DNA of 64,000 nucleotides from Gyrodactylus bullatarudis (GCA_012064415.1 SSNU01000177.1:125855-189854); one strand, 5' to 3'; positions 1-11,812 are shown, numbered from the stretch's first letter. Translations and numbers: made by a program. The notes: generated from the sequence alone by a model not told the origin.

Positions 1-337
1 ATCCCAGAAAAATGACGAATTTATCAAAATTTTATGATGATCATCGGTTTTTTTGACTAATTTTGATCCTAAAAATCAACTTTTGATCACTCTCTCACAC
101 TGAAATCAATAAAAAAATTTAACTCAAAGTTCAAAAATTGGCGTTACTTCAAGATTTCAAATTTGCCGTATTTTACTTAAAAATTGATTTTTTTTTCTAA
201 ATTTTTTTTCTCCATGTCGTGAAAGAGGGCCTCATGATCTAGATTCCAAAGAATCTTGATCAAATTCGATTTCTTGATGGAAAAATTAAGAATTTTGTAA
301 AAACCATAAATTCCCATCTTCATATAAACTAGCTTTA
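1..337. repeat. Right half of abundant MITE family (R1)
   Basis: This is the right-hand half of a non-autonomous inverted-repeat element cut off by the window edge. It ends at 337 in the complement of the family terminus TAAAGCTAGTTTATATGAAG. The body (ATCTAGATTCC, TGATCAAATTCGATTTCTTG, CTCCATGTCGTGAAAGAGGG) matches the element at 49445-50193 and the halves at 28022 and 60038. No coding capacity is visible. Confidence 0.85.
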
Positions 338-459
338 GATCCTATTGATGCAAAAAATTGACTCTTATGAAGGAAAAATTTTCATTTCATCTACGTAAAA
401 TTCAATAAATTCTTTCGGGATTGAAAAAATCTTACCAAAAACAAAATTATAATGTTTCT

Positions 460-1270
460 AGACATTAAACCTACTAGCAAAGCGTCGTCACTGGTTATTA
501 CCATATCTATGTGAACTCTAACTTGGTGGAGATTGTCTTCTCACACCTAGATGTTAGAATTCGGATAAACAAGTGTCAATTCCATAAAAGAGTCAAATAA
601 TATTCGTTTCGTCCTTATTAGAACTCGTCAGTACACACTAAACTTGGACGAAATTTTGCAAAATTACTTAATCGATATGAAAAAACTAATCTTAAAGTAA
701 TAAATATAATCCCATCAAATTTCGCTTCAAAATACCTTTTCAAGATAAACAAAATTGTAAAAATTTTAAATTTAAAACGTATTTTTTGACCTATTAAGAT
801 TGTTATTCATGAAAAATAAGACAAATTTCGTTTTGAGCTATTGGAAAAACTATTTTAATAGGATTTAAGTCACTTTTACAACTTTATCTAAAGGTATAAT
901 GTAAATTCAAGTTAAAATTATAAATATAAAAAAATAAAAAAACGTTTTAAATTCAAAATTTTTCACAATTTTGTTTATCTTATTCCAGAAGCATGGAAAG
1001 GTATTTTGAAGCGAAATTTGCTGGGATTATATTTAAATACTTTAAGATTAGTTTTTTCATATCGATGGGCGGATTAAGTAATTTTGCAAAATTTCGTCCA
1101 AGTATACATCTGCCACCGTGAGTTGAATATTATTTGACTCTCTTATGGAATTGATACTTGCTTATCCGAATTCTAACATCTAGGTGTGAGAAGACAATCT
1201 CCATCAAGTTAGAGTTCACATGTATATGGTAATAACCAGTGACCACACTCTGCTAGCAGGTTTAATGTCT
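460..1270. repeat. Foldback element F1 with near full-length inverted arms
   Basis: Two arms of roughly 380 bp are inverted copies of each other. The left starts AGACATTAAACCTACTAGC and the right ends with its complement GGTTTAATGTCT. Shared blocks include GATTGTCTTCTCACACCTAG, GAATTCGGATAA and the inner GATATGAAAAAACTAATCTT. The element is a non-autonomous DNA transposon or foldback. A 128-bp internally deleted relative sits at 36630-36757. No open frame is visible and the superfamily is undetermined. Confidence 0.85.
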
Positions 1271-2513
1271 GAAAACAAAATTTATTTTTCGAGCAAGATC
1301 TTTCCTTAATACTTGGCAAGATCTAATACTCTCATAGATATAACCTTTTCAGAATCACCAATTATAATTATTATGATACTCTGTGGATTCTAGATTTTCC
1401 GCCAATTTTCCAAGACGAATGTAAATTCGGCGGAAAATATTCTATCTAACTTTAATGGGAATCATTTACTTTTTACAATTGCACCTGTAATCAAGTAATG
1501 ATTAAGGTGAAATCTAGACATGTTATTTCAAAAAGATGGTATAGTTAACATCCTTGTAACATCATCTTCATAAGAGATTGATATTATTCCAGCATCTTGA
1601 TCCCGTTGTGCAATAGATTTGTTAATTTCTTCAATTTTCAGTTCTCGTTGTTTGTGTAAGAGTTATTACAGAAGCAGCATGATCTAATTTCTTGGCCAAT
1701 GTGAGACTTTCGAGGCGCAATAGTGACTGACGTATAGACAAATGGATTAGATAAATTAATTTTGGGGTTTTATTACCCAAATTTATTCTTGTTAATACAC
1801 ATCTAGAGACATATTTAACCTTTTAAATTTAAGGGAAGCTTTCTCAAGAATGAAATTTTTGTTAGCTTTTATAATTGAGAATAATTTTCTTGAATTAAAG
1901 GAATTAGCTTCGATGCTTAAGAGCTTTTTCATTAAAATATAGAAAAATAATTAAAACTGCCCAATAAAGGACTACAAAATAACTCAAGTGGAAAATATTC
2001 AAATGAGTTTTCTGATATCATTATTTAAAACTGCATTTTTTAATACCTGAATTTTGATCAAAATCAATCAAATTAATAATTTGGAGGAATAATAGAAATT
2101 CGCAAAAAAATAAATAATAGATATTTTTAAAAACAGTTTATTGAGAAATAAAATTAGATGAATAGTGCAGCACTTATAATCTACAATTTTTCGTTCTTTC
2201 GTACTAGTCACGGTGGGATCCATCTTTAAGCTGTCAGCCATATGGCCTAGGATATACCTAATCGCCTAGAAAGAAATAAAATAGAATTAGAGTTGAGCTC
2301 AAATTCAGGAAGTCTAATTCGTTTATAGTTCTAGCTAATTCAATGACGTATGATATTCCTCACTCTGGTTTCGTCAGACCTCATTCAGCTAAAAATTGAA
2401 GTAAAAGATATATTAACACAATATGCACATTTCAGGGGTATCACTTTAAAATTATAAGATTTAAATGAACTAAAATTATAATTTACAGTAAAAATATTTC
2501 TATTGAAACATCT
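1271..2513. other. AT-rich stretch, nothing recognised
   Basis: No open frame of useful length, splice-supported exon, RNA gene or clear terminal repeat was recognised. It lies downstream of host gene 1 on the minus strand. Confidence 0.5.
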
Positions 2514-2522
2514 TATTTTTAT

Positions 2523-3088
2523 GGGTTAATCTCAAAAGTAGCCCCAAAATTTTCATAAATTCCGAGAGTAGCCCCAAATCTATTGGAAAAATTCCTAAAG
2601 TAGCCCCAAAGTGAGAATAATCCTAAAACTAGCCTCATTCTAGAAAATTTATCTCAGATTTAGCCCCAAAATTAACCCCATCATAATTCAGTTTATCGTT
2701 CTCAACTGAATTATAAAGATGTTTAGGAATTTTTAAATGTGTTTATCACCTCTATGAATAATTAATTATACTAATTTAGAAATTTAGTACTTAGAAATAT
2801 TTTATAAATCTTATTTTTTTAAACGATGGATATATCTGTGAATATATATGAATGGTTCTATGTATTCTCGAACATAGAGTATACATGATTTTATTTATAA
2901 ATAATTAATAAGTTCATGGTTTTACAATAAACTAAACATACTATCTTCATAATTCAGTTGAGAACGATAAACTGAATTATGATGGGGTTAATTTTGGAAA
3001 ATTTTGGGGCTAAATCTGAGATAAATTTTCTAGAATGAGGCTAGTTTTAGGATTATTCTCACTTTGGGGCTACTTTTGAGATTAACCC
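2523..3088. mobile_element. Foldback transposon A, 9-bp TSD (Mutator-like size)
   Basis: The arms begin GGGTTAATCTC and end GAGATTAACCC. They carry spaced repeats of the motif AGTAGCCCC in the left arm and its complement GGGGCTAC in the right. An exact 9-bp duplication TATTTTTAT flanks the element at 2514-2522 and 3089-3097, which fixes the borders. Related copies with 9-bp duplications lie at 24026-24512 and 25967-26641. Nine-base duplications with long inverted arms are typical of Mutator-like elements; that assignment is inference, since no transposase is present. Confidence 0.9.
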
Positions 3089-3249
3089 TATTTTTATTGA
3101 AACACAGTGAATTTTCACATTTTCACAAAAATTCACTTTTTTCCTATTTAAATGTATAGAAATCACTTGATGCATTCTGATGGATCGAGATAAATAATTA
3201 GGGGATAAATATTCGAGTTTCAATAAAAATAAGTTGTTTCAATAGAAAC

Positions 3250-3500
3250 AACTGTAAAATTGTGAAAGAAATAGAATTAAGAATAAATCCAATCCGAAAA
3301 AAACAATAAAACTCTCCAATGAATAGCAATAGTGGAGAGAAAAGTGAAAAGGCTCACATAGGCCAATGTAGTTGAAGATTATAGAAATTATGTAGTTTTT
3401 CTGAACACATATATTACAGGTTATTATTTATTGATAAAGAATTTCTTCTTTACCCATACAACTACACTGTGTAAACTAATTTTTGAATCCCGGGAATCTT
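3250..3500 (-). pseudogene. Penelope-like element 3' end fragment
   Basis: Read on the minus strand, this decayed fragment matches the 3' end of the element at 45919-47244. The C-terminal residues resemble the NLQLPWPM ending (here NLQLHWPM, then stop), followed by the same 3' untranslated hairpin (CTCTCCA and TGGAGAG, 3312-3339). Frameshifts and stops interrupt the rest. It is a 5'-truncated dead copy lying downstream of host gene 1. Confidence 0.75.
3312..3339 (-). other. Conserved PLE 3'UTR hairpin
   Basis: A 7-bp perfect stem CTCTCCA/TGGAGAG closes a 14-nt loop just after the PLE stop codon. The same stem with slightly different loop bases occurs at 31420-31447 and 47259-47286. Confidence 0.7.
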
Positions 3501-3929
3501 GTTACTAATATTAATTTTAGCTGATAATTATCATAATAAGTAATTTTTTGACTTTTAATTTTAATACATTTAGAAAGGAAAATCATTCACTTTATTCATA
3601 ACACCCCAAGAACTTTTTCAGAATTAAAAGAACCTTAGAAGCTTTACAAAATTAGATGCCAGCAGAAATGAAACCTATACCTATTTGATATTCTCTAGAA
3701 TCATAAACTTAAACTTTGCTTCTGATTCATTTTCACTCCATACTAGTAACTAGTTTAACTGAATTGCCAGGGAGTCTTGAGACTATCAAGATTAACTGTA
3801 ACATCTGTAATTAAATGGTGGAATGATTCTCAAATTGACTCATCAAATAAAATTCAATGTTCACAATGTGTGAGAAATAAAAGTAGAGAAAGACAAATTT
3901 GATACAGTAAAATATGAGATTCCAAATAT

Positions 3930-4600
3930 TCCTATTAGTTAGAACGTCTTTTTTCAGAATTTGTTTTTGTTTCTTTTAAATGATATCAAATTTAACTCTA
4001 AAATGTCTAAGGATCAAGTCGTAAATAGGTTTATTCAAGTGTCATAATTATGAAAATTTTGCTATTTGGGTTTTTTGCAAATTTCGCAAAAACTGAGCAA
4101 CTTGTAAAATTTTTAGAAGCAGATTCGGAATCTGCGTAACATTTTACACAAAAAAATTATGCGTTCATCATAAAAAATTCTCCGAATCTTCAACTAAAAT
4201 TGAACGATCCTACAATCTGAGAAATACGACCTATGAAAGTAACTATCTACTCATAACTTACAATAGACTTAATGAAAAGTATGACTTGTCAAATTGTGAC
4301 AACCTCAACTCCATAAAATCTATTACTAAACATATTCGCTCTAAAATTGACTACTCAAAATCTCTCCTATACCCTGATCTTCATTAAGTAGAAGTAACCT
4401 AGTGATTTTCGATTTAATTTTTCAGATCAACTGCCAAAACTCAATTCACTAAAAACTCATTCATAATTCATGTTCTTCCTATCTTTAACAAACACGAGAT
4501 CGATTAATGTCCTATTTTTATTTTTGTATTTATTTTTTCAATATAGATTCTATTTCTACCAAAAAAAAAAAATTATCGCAACCCCCCAACCACCCGTGTT
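3930..4600 (-). mobile_element. Terminal fragment of the long-arm transposon seen at 54-57 kb
   Basis: Positions 3930-4150 match the terminal arm at about 57015-57215 (AAATGATATCAAATTT, AAATGTCTAAGGATCAAGTC, GAATCTGCGTAA). The extreme end CACGGGTGGTTGGGGGGTTG is present on the minus strand at about 4575-4597, and the same bases flank the arm at 53948. Between the two parts sits a LINE insertion (4161-4571). Only one arm is present, so this is a fragment. Confidence 0.8.
4161..4571 (+). mobile_element. 5'-truncated LINE (non-LTR retrotransposon) 3' end
   Basis: An open frame of about 74 codons ends at TAA near 4387. It contains YNLRN and LITYNRLNEKYDL, resembling the C-terminal tail of arthropod LINE ORF2 proteins. 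About 170 bp of non-coding sequence follows, then a poly(A) run at 4561-4571. The bases AAAAAATTAT occur on both sides (about 4151-4160 and 4566-4575) and look like a target-site duplication. The reverse transcriptase core is missing, so family assignment is tentative. It interrupts a terminal arm of a DNA transposon. Confidence 0.65.
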
Positions 4601-5219
4601 GTATTTAGCCCATTCATGAGTAATATCTGTAAATTATACCTTATAATTCTCAAAAGCTACATGAGCCATGCTAGAGAAAATCAAACAAGTTTCCTGAATT
4701 TACATATGAATAAAACTGAATTTGAATTTTGTATCCAAAGATTTTTGATTTAGCTCAATTTTCATTAGAAAAATATATTCTCAGACAAACCATACGAAAT
4801 TAAAGTAATAAGACTTGATTCATGAACATAAAAGGCACATATATTATATTTACAAATTTAATATTTTTCAATGCTCATTAAAAGTTATCTAAATTTTTGA
4901 AATCCATTTGTAATAACCTCTATTTAATCTGTGTGAAATTTCATTCAACAATGGCAAGATCCTGGAAGGGTCGGGGTTTTCTCATAACTGAGTTTGATCG
5001 GATGTTTGGCTAGAAAATCTGGGAAACCAAAAACAATTAGTAATCGAAAATACGATTGTTGAAATAAGATTTTATTACGGATTTGAGACTTGTGATGCTT
5101 CAAATCCTAAAATCTTTACCTTAAAGTTCAAAAGTCACATACTTGATTTGGAATTTGACTTGTCCATTTCGTAAGAGATTCAGAAGTTCATCTTTTCTGA
5201 AAGCTGTAAAAATTATTTA
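4601..5219. other. AT-rich stretch, nothing recognised
   Basis: No gene, RNA or clear repeat boundary was recognised between the transposon end at 4600 and the retroelement fragment at 5220. Confidence 0.5.
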
Positions 5220-5335
5220 TTTTTCTGGTTAAGATGTTCTTCAACATTGGTTTTGAGCTGAGTTACCGATGTCATAGTTATATTTAATGAAATAAGAAGA
5301 TGCCAGATTATTTCACAAAAATATTTATTTTGCAT
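5220..5335 (-). repeat. Pseudo-LTR fragment with truncated hammerhead
   Basis: On the minus strand this segment matches 63230-63345. Shared blocks are GTGAAATAATCTGGCATCTT, then CAAAACCAATGTTGAAGAAC. In the 63.2-kb copy these bases lie immediately 3' of a hammerhead cleavage site; here the ribozyme core itself is missing. It is a truncated retroelement end. Confidence 0.65.
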
Positions 5336-5470
5336 CATAAATTTCTCTTGAGGTTAGTTATTGGATTTATATAGATGAACGCCTCTTCTTGACATGATAG
5401 AATTAAAAAATGAGTAAAATAACTATGGATTGTTCTTTTTTTTAATATGTATATGAAATATATCTTAAAG

Positions 5471-5765
5471 TCCCACAGTGATAGTTGTATCACACCTCAT
5501 TTTTACAACTCATTATTATTCATTCAATTTATTGATTTCCTGGAATACACAAAGATCTTGGCTCTATCATTCGTCAAACTTGCGCATTACTATTTTAAAG
5601 AGAGTTAATTTTTTTCAAAAAAATAATTTTTGTTTAAAACCTTTTTTTTGAAAACCTACTTCCCGGGTTGATAGATAAAAAGTAAGATAACTATTATCGA
5701 GGAATCATACCTCTAGAATTTAAATATGCAATCGCCTGAACATTATCTGTTAAAGCTACAAAGAT
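5471..5765. repeat. Left part of TTAA-type MITE family (TIR CTTAAAGTCCCA)
   Basis: The segment starts near CTTAAAGTCCCACAGTG. It shares internal blocks (GGAATACACAAAGATCTTGGC, ATCGAGGAATCATACCT, CAATCGCCTGAAC) with the complete element at 10718-11219. The right terminus is absent; the next segment is a different foldback. Confidence 0.75.
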
Positions 5766-5777
5766 AGCCTGTTTTTG

Positions 5778-6094
5778 GCTAGCTGACATGAGAATATTCC
5801 AATTTTACAAAAATCGCAAAATCTTTTTTCTGAAAGTGAGGAAAAATTTATTTTTCGAATTCCATAATGAAATAAGCCAATAAGTTATGAACATTCACAG
5901 AAATTCGTCATTATTGTGGGAAATCGAAATGATCCAAAATTTAAAAGTTTAACTTTTTCTTGAAAACAGTAAATTTCCTTATTTGGCTTATTTCATTATG
6001 GAATTCGAAAATAAATTTTTTCCTGACTTTCCGAAGAAAAATATTGCGATTTTTGTGAAGAAAGTAAATTCTCATTTTCATGTCAACTAGCTTT
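5778..6094. repeat. Short foldback of the R1-like MITE group
   Basis: The left end GCTAGCTGACATGAGAATA is mirrored by the right end TTTTCATGTCAACTAGC. Internal arms also mirror (CGAATTCCATAATGAAATAA against TTATTTCATTATGGAATTCG). A central unpaired part of about 100 bp remains. No coding potential. Confidence 0.8.
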
Positions 6095-6154
6095 ACTTGT
6101 AAAGACTAAATGTAGGGTTGAGGTCTGTTAAACAATAAATTCCAGATAAGAATA

Positions 6155-6202
6155 AGAGTTATATTTCAGTAAACTCATCTCTGATGAATCATCAGTCTTT
6201 AC
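6155..6202 (-). ncRNA. Degenerate hammerhead-like motif with GTAAA/TTTAC helix
   Basis: On the minus strand GTAAA pairs with TTTAC just before TGAAAT, the arrangement of the better copy at 63209-63258. Stem I strands AGAG and CTCT can still pair. The core is altered (CTG of CTGATGA missing) and the loop is 24 nt instead of 16-17, so it is probably inactive. Confidence 0.35.
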
Positions 6203-6615
6203 ATATATGTGCACTGAAAATTAGATTAATTCAATAACTTTTTATAGTAAGAATAGGTTAGAAATTATAACTTATTGAAAACATTCTAATTTTTGAATTT
6301 TGCTATTTTTGATATGATGAATAGAATTTCAATATGAATTGACCGGTATAATAATTTCTTCTCTGAGCTTTCTGATACCCGAGATAATTTTGCTGTAAAA
6401 CATGACATGCCCCGTTTTTGCAAACTAAAATTATTTCAGATAAAACTCTTAGCTATTATAGGTAGATTTATCTTTTTTTCCAGAAAATGCTGAAATTTTT
6501 GTTATTTTTCTCGAGAAATTTGCCTCCTGAATTATAATTTAAAAAATTCAAAAAATCTAAAAAACAATCAATTGTCTGAAAATCATTGAATAATTATAAT
6601 TAACATTGTTCTAAT

Positions 6616-7322
6616 TTACTTACTCTCATCAATGTTATTGAGAACTGGAAAAGTTTTTATACTGTTTTCTGAAGAATTTAATTCATCCAAATTTGGCATT
6701 GATATCACCAACGGAATAATTTTTTTATCCATTTCTGTTAGGTGAATACTTTCAACTTTGGTATTTTCAGCCTGAAAAGTATTCAACTCGTTTTCATCTG
6801 AAATTTCTTGTTCATTGTTTGCGTTAAAAGTTTCAGAGTTCAATCTTAGCAACTTTTTTGTCGGCTTCAAATAGAGAAGACCTTCCAGAAGCTCGAATAT
6901 AAATGTAGAACTGAACCCAATGAATAGAGAGCAGAGACCTCCAATTTCTGAAAACAATTTGGCAAGAGTGAAAATTTCTTCTTCCACGGCAATTTCAACA
7001 TTATTGGTCTTATAAATGTTAACTGCTGATACTCTATCTGAGGAATTTCCAGTATACAGAGATTCAATAAAGTTTTGTCTTGAGTATCTGGCTGTAACAC
7101 AAGTGCCTGGACAGACATCATAAGAAATTGGAGTACTCTGACATTGGCTATCCTGGCATTGTAGATTTTTCTTTTTAATATCTAGTCCAAACATTTCTGT
7201 ACTACAATGAGCACTGCAAAATTTTAGCATTTTCTGACAGCAATTTGACCAGCCACAACTTTCTCGACTATAGAGAAAATTTGTCCCAAATAGGTTCATT
7301 GAATCATCTGAATAAGTCCTGT
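6616..7322 (-). CDS. DEG/ENaC sodium channel subunit, exon 3 (C-terminal)
   Basis: Last recognised exon of host gene 1, encoding the distal part of the extracellular domain, the second membrane span and the cytoplasmic tail. An acceptor (TTTTTAG) ends at 7323, and the exon completes a codon split after exon 2. A cysteine-rich stretch (CGWSNCC, then PGTC followed by TARYS) fits the disulfide-rich ectodomain of the family. The pore helix contains the hallmark G-x-S filter as GGLCSLFIGFSSTFIFELLE, near residues 450-475 of the predicted protein. About 85 polar residues follow. The end is ambiguous: the frame stops at TAA within GAGAGTAAGTAAAT, but the same bases form a strong 5' splice site, so a further short exon is possible. 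Family assignment is secure; ligand or gating stimulus is unknown. Confidence 0.9.
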
Positions 7323-8984
7323 CTAAAAATGTATAGTTTAAACGGATTGGATGATTAGAAGAAGATAACGTTTTTACATTGGAATATTAGATAAAAAGGG
7401 TTGAATTCTATCCTGTTAACAGAGAAATTACCTATGATCATTAGAAACTCTAGAACTGAATTATTAAAAGTAGAAGCACATTTAAATAGAAGTTGATGAT
7501 GAAAATTATTTATATTTCATTCAAAAATTCAGGGTTAGTATTAGTATTTTTAATAGTCTATGTGAACCTTCCATGATATACCTATTTTATTACGTCCTAG
7601 ATATATATTATAATTCAATTTCGAATAGTTAATAATATAAAAGAACTAAGCAAAAAATATCATTTGCAGAGATCATAAGAGCTTGAGGGATCAAAGAGAG
7701 AGAAGAAATATAAGATATAAATTTAATAAATTACACAGATCCTTCAATATAGAAACGGAAATGTATCCATCTTTAAAAAAAGTAAAATCGAATTCAATAG
7801 AAATTCATGCAATTAAATTAATTTTAGATGCAGTAGTTCAATTCGAACCTAAATAAACTGAACAAACAGTGTTTAATAAACACCTGAAATTTTTTATTGA
7901 TTTTGAAGGTTTAAAGCAATTTGGTACATACTTTCCGAATCATCATCCATGGCCAAATTAGAATTATTTTTCTTATGATAACGCGAACTACTGTAATTAA
8001 AATAGTTTTTCATATCTAAAATATTCTGAGGTTTAAGGCCTTTCTAGATCAAATTGGAATAAATTATTTCAAATTTCTGCCCCACTAAAAAGAGTACTTG
8101 AATATCCATTATTCAGATTAAACTCACTTTTGATAACATATTATTGACTTTTTTCCTTTTTAAGATTTCTTGAGTATTTCCTAAAAAATTCAGGGCAACT
8201 AATCTTTTTCTTTCTTAAGTTTTTATAAAAATCTCAAAGTAAAAGTATTTGCGTGCGAAAAATACAGATAATGCAATTTATAAATTAAGCAATTCAGATC
8301 AATAGTTATAGTTCTTTTTTAAGAATGTTATTCAATCTTCTCAACATGAAGCTTTTCTATTTTTATCTTTCAATAAAGGAAGTTTAACTTGATCCTCATT
8401 GATTCAAATAATGCGATAATCAAAAATAGATTTACCTCTACTGTAATTAAAATAATAAACTGAATTTGATTCTTTCTAAGGAAATTTATGTCAACTGAAA
8501 TCCTCCGAAACTTCGATTATAATTTTGGTCTTTTTTGCCAACTTCCTTAAAAAATAAGCAAAAAATCTATAACTCAGATCCGGCTTTGGTTCTCACTCCA
8601 ATAAAACCTTCCTTGAAATACGTGATTTAAATCCCTTATGGCTTCGAAGGATAGCTAACGCTGCCATTTTTTTTCAACAAACGAGCCCCATCGTCAACAA
8701 ACAGAAACTATCTAAGATCAGGATCTTGTTTTTCAGTACACTACATCTCTTCAGAGCCCGGTATTAGATAAAATTGTCAATTTTTAACATGGAGACTTGA
8801 AAATATCTTTATCAATTTATTTCAGAGAATCGAAGTTATTTTAAATAATCAACGAATTTATCAATAAAAATCTATTATTATACCTCTTCTATTAAAATAC
8901 TGTAAAATATTAAAATATTTCATCAGATATCTTTTACCGTTGTTAATAGTCCCATATTTTATAGGCCAAAAAAGTAATAATTAC
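7323..8984 (-). other. Intron 2 of the DEG/ENaC gene
   Basis: Bounded by donor CAG/GTAATT after 8985 and acceptor TTTTTAG before 7322, in phase 1. The interior is AT-rich and no mobile element or exon was recognised. Confidence 0.85.
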
Positions 8985-9420
8985 CTGATCCATGGCTTAG
9001 TTCGATGCTTGGATTTGGTATTCTCATTGATTCCAGACGTTTTCTATCGAGCATATCTGTTGGAAATTTATCTCCCTTTTCATTAATCTGAGTTACATTC
9101 ATAGTCTTGTAAAGGCTTTTGGCATCTTGGCCTTCATGGCATGGATTTTTCTTTGTATTCAACATTTTCATTACTGATTTACTCATATAAACAGAATATG
9201 CACGTTGTGGGCGAATCTCTGAATAGATGAACCTATCATAAGCGCTAAATGGAAGTTCACCTCTTTCATGAAGGATCATGGTGAAAATCATATTTGTTTC
9301 TAATTTTATCGGCTGATTATTTGACTGTTCAATAGTAAATTTAAGGGAAGACCATGAATGGCTTGAATCTATTGGACGAAATTCAAAGGTTGTACAGAAT
9401 AACATCATTTCATTTGGAAT
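8985..9420 (-). CDS. DEG/ENaC sodium channel subunit, exon 2 (extracellular)
   Basis: This 436-nt exon encodes about 145 residues of the extracellular region. The acceptor is CTTTTAG just before 9420 and the donor GTAATT follows 8985. The reading frame enters in phase 0 from exon 1 and leaves in phase 1, matching exon 3. The start reads IPNEMMLFCTTFEF and the end SHGSG. This is the variable finger/thumb part of the ectodomain, so it has few family-wide motifs. Its place between a TM1 exon and a TM2 exon, with correct phases on both sides, is the main evidence. Confidence 0.85.
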
Positions 9421-10149
9421 CTAAAAGGAAAAATAATTTTTAATTAAATTTTCTTCAATTTCGTAAAGGTATTTTTTTGTTAAAATAGTAATTAAAATCT
9501 TTTCTTAAAAAATCATTCCACAGACCTTAGTTGAGAGTAATGTTTACACTGAGCAAACAAAAAATTTTCTGAGGTTAAGTTCAACTAGAATGTCAGCAAA
9601 TTATAAACTTTTTCTAATGAAATGGGTTCAAATCGAAACAATCGAAGTAAAATTAAAATTAAAATTTTATTCAAAATCTTTTCGTTCAATATGTTTACTA
9701 TGTTCTTCTATGAATTAAAATCTAAAATTAACAAATCTATTCTAAAATAACAGATAAATAATTAATTATTTATCAACACTTAAAGACTCATAGAAATTTT
9801 TTTCAAGGTACATAGCTTAGATAGAAAATTTTGCATGGTTTCAGAATACTCTTTTATAACTTCTCAAACATTGTAACTTGATAAGTCGTTCGAAAGAATA
9901 TTAGTTATTATTTCAGAAAAGTGGTCAATAAATTATTTTTAGTTTCTTTAAAACAAAATTATGGTTTGAGTAAGTTACCTGACTCATATAATGACCCACT
10001 GGGACTTGAAGGGTTGAAATACATTATTTTTTTAACTTTGAAAGTCTATGGTTTTTCCAAAAATCTCAAATTTTCTTAAAAATTTCGAATATAATTAAGG
10101 CTTCTTAAATATTATGACCCAAAGTTTGAAAGACATAACTCGCCTGATT

Positions 10150-10235
10150 TCCTCGAAGATATTCATTTGTGGGAGGGTTCGAACCTAGGACGATAAAGGT
10201 GAGAGAGATACCACATCGCAAAACCGAGCCTTAAT
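10150..10235 (-). repeat. tRNA-like segment (SINE head or tRNA pseudogene)
   Basis: On the minus strand an A-box-like TTGCGATGTGGTA is followed about 34 nt later by a perfect B-box-like GGTTCGAACCC. This spacing is that of a tRNA gene with an internal RNA polymerase III promoter. The acceptor and T stems do not pair well, so a functional tRNA is unlikely. A tRNA-derived SINE head or tRNA pseudogene fits better. Confidence 0.55.
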
Positions 10236-10717
10236 TATTATTACTAATTTCGATCTTAGATTTCAATTGAGAGCTTTTATGGACATCTCTGTTCAACTGT
10301 TTGTTCCCCATTATTTATACGAGATAGATGGATGAAAATTTCCGCTTGACATTATGAAAGAAATTCCACCAATTTTACTTGGGAAATATAAACAATACAA
10401 TGAGTTAGTTTAATTCATCAAAAAGAAATTCTTTGTTTTTGATAAAGTCATTAAGACTCAACAGTTTAGCTTAAGAGATTGATTGTACCATTATTTGAAA
10501 TAGATTTATATTGATGAAGATGGTTTTACTTTATTCTCTAGTCCATAAATTTTTATTTTCGAAAAATTTTTTTTTTCAAAAATGAATATTCTTTGATGGA
10601 CAGGATATGGTTATAAGGAATGTTTATTCTAAACTGAACTGAATGAAAATAAATATATTCCTTTATTTCTGGTTAGAATTTGGAAAATCTTGAAAATTAA
10701 TGAACAAAAATTTTCAC

Positions 10718-11219
10718 TTAATCCTCAAAGTCCCACTGGGTCATTTCTATCACATATCATTTTAGCAACTCATTATTAATTATTTAAACCTCAGAAAATA
10801 CTCATTTTGCACCCCATTCGAAAGGAAATTTATTATATTCCTGGAATACTCAAAAATATTGGCTCTACCATTCGTGCTATACTAATTCAAAAAGAGTTTA
10901 ATTTTTACAAAAAAATTAATTTTTGCTTAAAACGTTTTTTTGAAGACCTATTTCCCAGGGTCATAGATAAAAAGTAAAATAACTTTAATCGAGGAATCAT
11001 ACCTTAAAATTGGAATATGCAATCGCCTGAACTCTATCTGATAAAGCTAAAAAATAGCCGGTTTTTGGATCAAAATATGATCAATTTTTTCATTGATAAC
11101 ATCTGAACCAAAAATAATTGCAACTCTAGATTCATAATCAGCGTATTCACAAACCATAGAATAACCAAAAGATTGAATGCGTGTCATGAAAAAAAATTCT
11201 CTGGGACTTTAAGGGTTAA
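10718..11219. mobile_element. TTAA-flanked MITE, piggyBac-type ends
   Basis: TTAA occurs at both borders (10718-10721 and 11216-11219). The termini are inverted: TCCTCAAAGTCCCA on the left, CCCTTAAAGTCCCA on the right read inward. TTAA duplication with CCC-type ends is the signature of piggyBac-mobilised elements. Parts of the same family recur at 5471-5765, 40250-40401 and (right end only) about 9998-10013. No transposase is encoded. Confidence 0.8.
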
Positions 11220-11339
11220 TCCTGAATTGGATTCAAATAGTGAAATCAGATTTTCAGTCCCACAGTCAATATAAGGTTAGCTTACCAGGCTTTTGTTAAA
11301 ATGTATCATTTCTATCTTGAATATGAGGCTGCCTAAAAT

Positions 11340-11812
11340 GGGAGTCTATGACTTTTTATAAAAGTGTAATTTTTTTCATCAAAAACTCGGTATGAATCTT
11401 GAGATGGCGTCAAATCTGTGAAAAGATTTGATCGGTTTCTAAAGTTGATTGTTATCCATTAATAGGATTTGGGCACTGGAATTCAGTGATCAATAGTTGA
11501 TTAATCCCGATAATGACCATAAATTTTTGATAAACTCATTATTTCACTGATTTTCAAGCAATAAAAATCATCAGGGAAATCAAAATTCTTGATGATTCAC
11601 AAGATGATTTTTAATTTGATTTCTAATCGTGATCTTTAAAATTAACTTATCCTTCTTTCACTTGAAATCAACAAAAACATGGGAATTCGATATTTGAAAT
11701 GTACCATAATTGTCATAAAATTGAATTTTTGAAAATATTTTTTCTTCTTGATTCTCAAGATAGATTCTTGTATTAATGATAAATTTCTAGCTTCATATCG
11801 ATTTAGATGCAT
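11340..11812. repeat. Degenerate copy of the R1 MITE group
   Basis: The left part resembles the family start (GGGAGTCTATGACTTTTTA and CATCAAAAACTC). The right part ends in AGCTTCATATCGATTTAG. The arms are mutually inverted but strongly diverged. No coding capacity. Confidence 0.5.

Noticed and set aside
2523..3088. Regularly spaced AGTAGCCCC units resembling a CRISPR or minisatellite
   Set aside because: Units are short and unevenly spaced, mirrored in the opposite arm, and bounded by a 9-bp target duplication, so they are transposon arms.
8185..8960. Additional channel exon in intron 2
   Set aside because: Exons 2 and 3 already join in phase, and no open frame with splice signals is present between them.
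10150..10235. Functional tRNA gene on the minus strand
   Set aside because: A and B boxes are good, but acceptor and T-stem pairing fail, so only a tRNA-like repeat is called.
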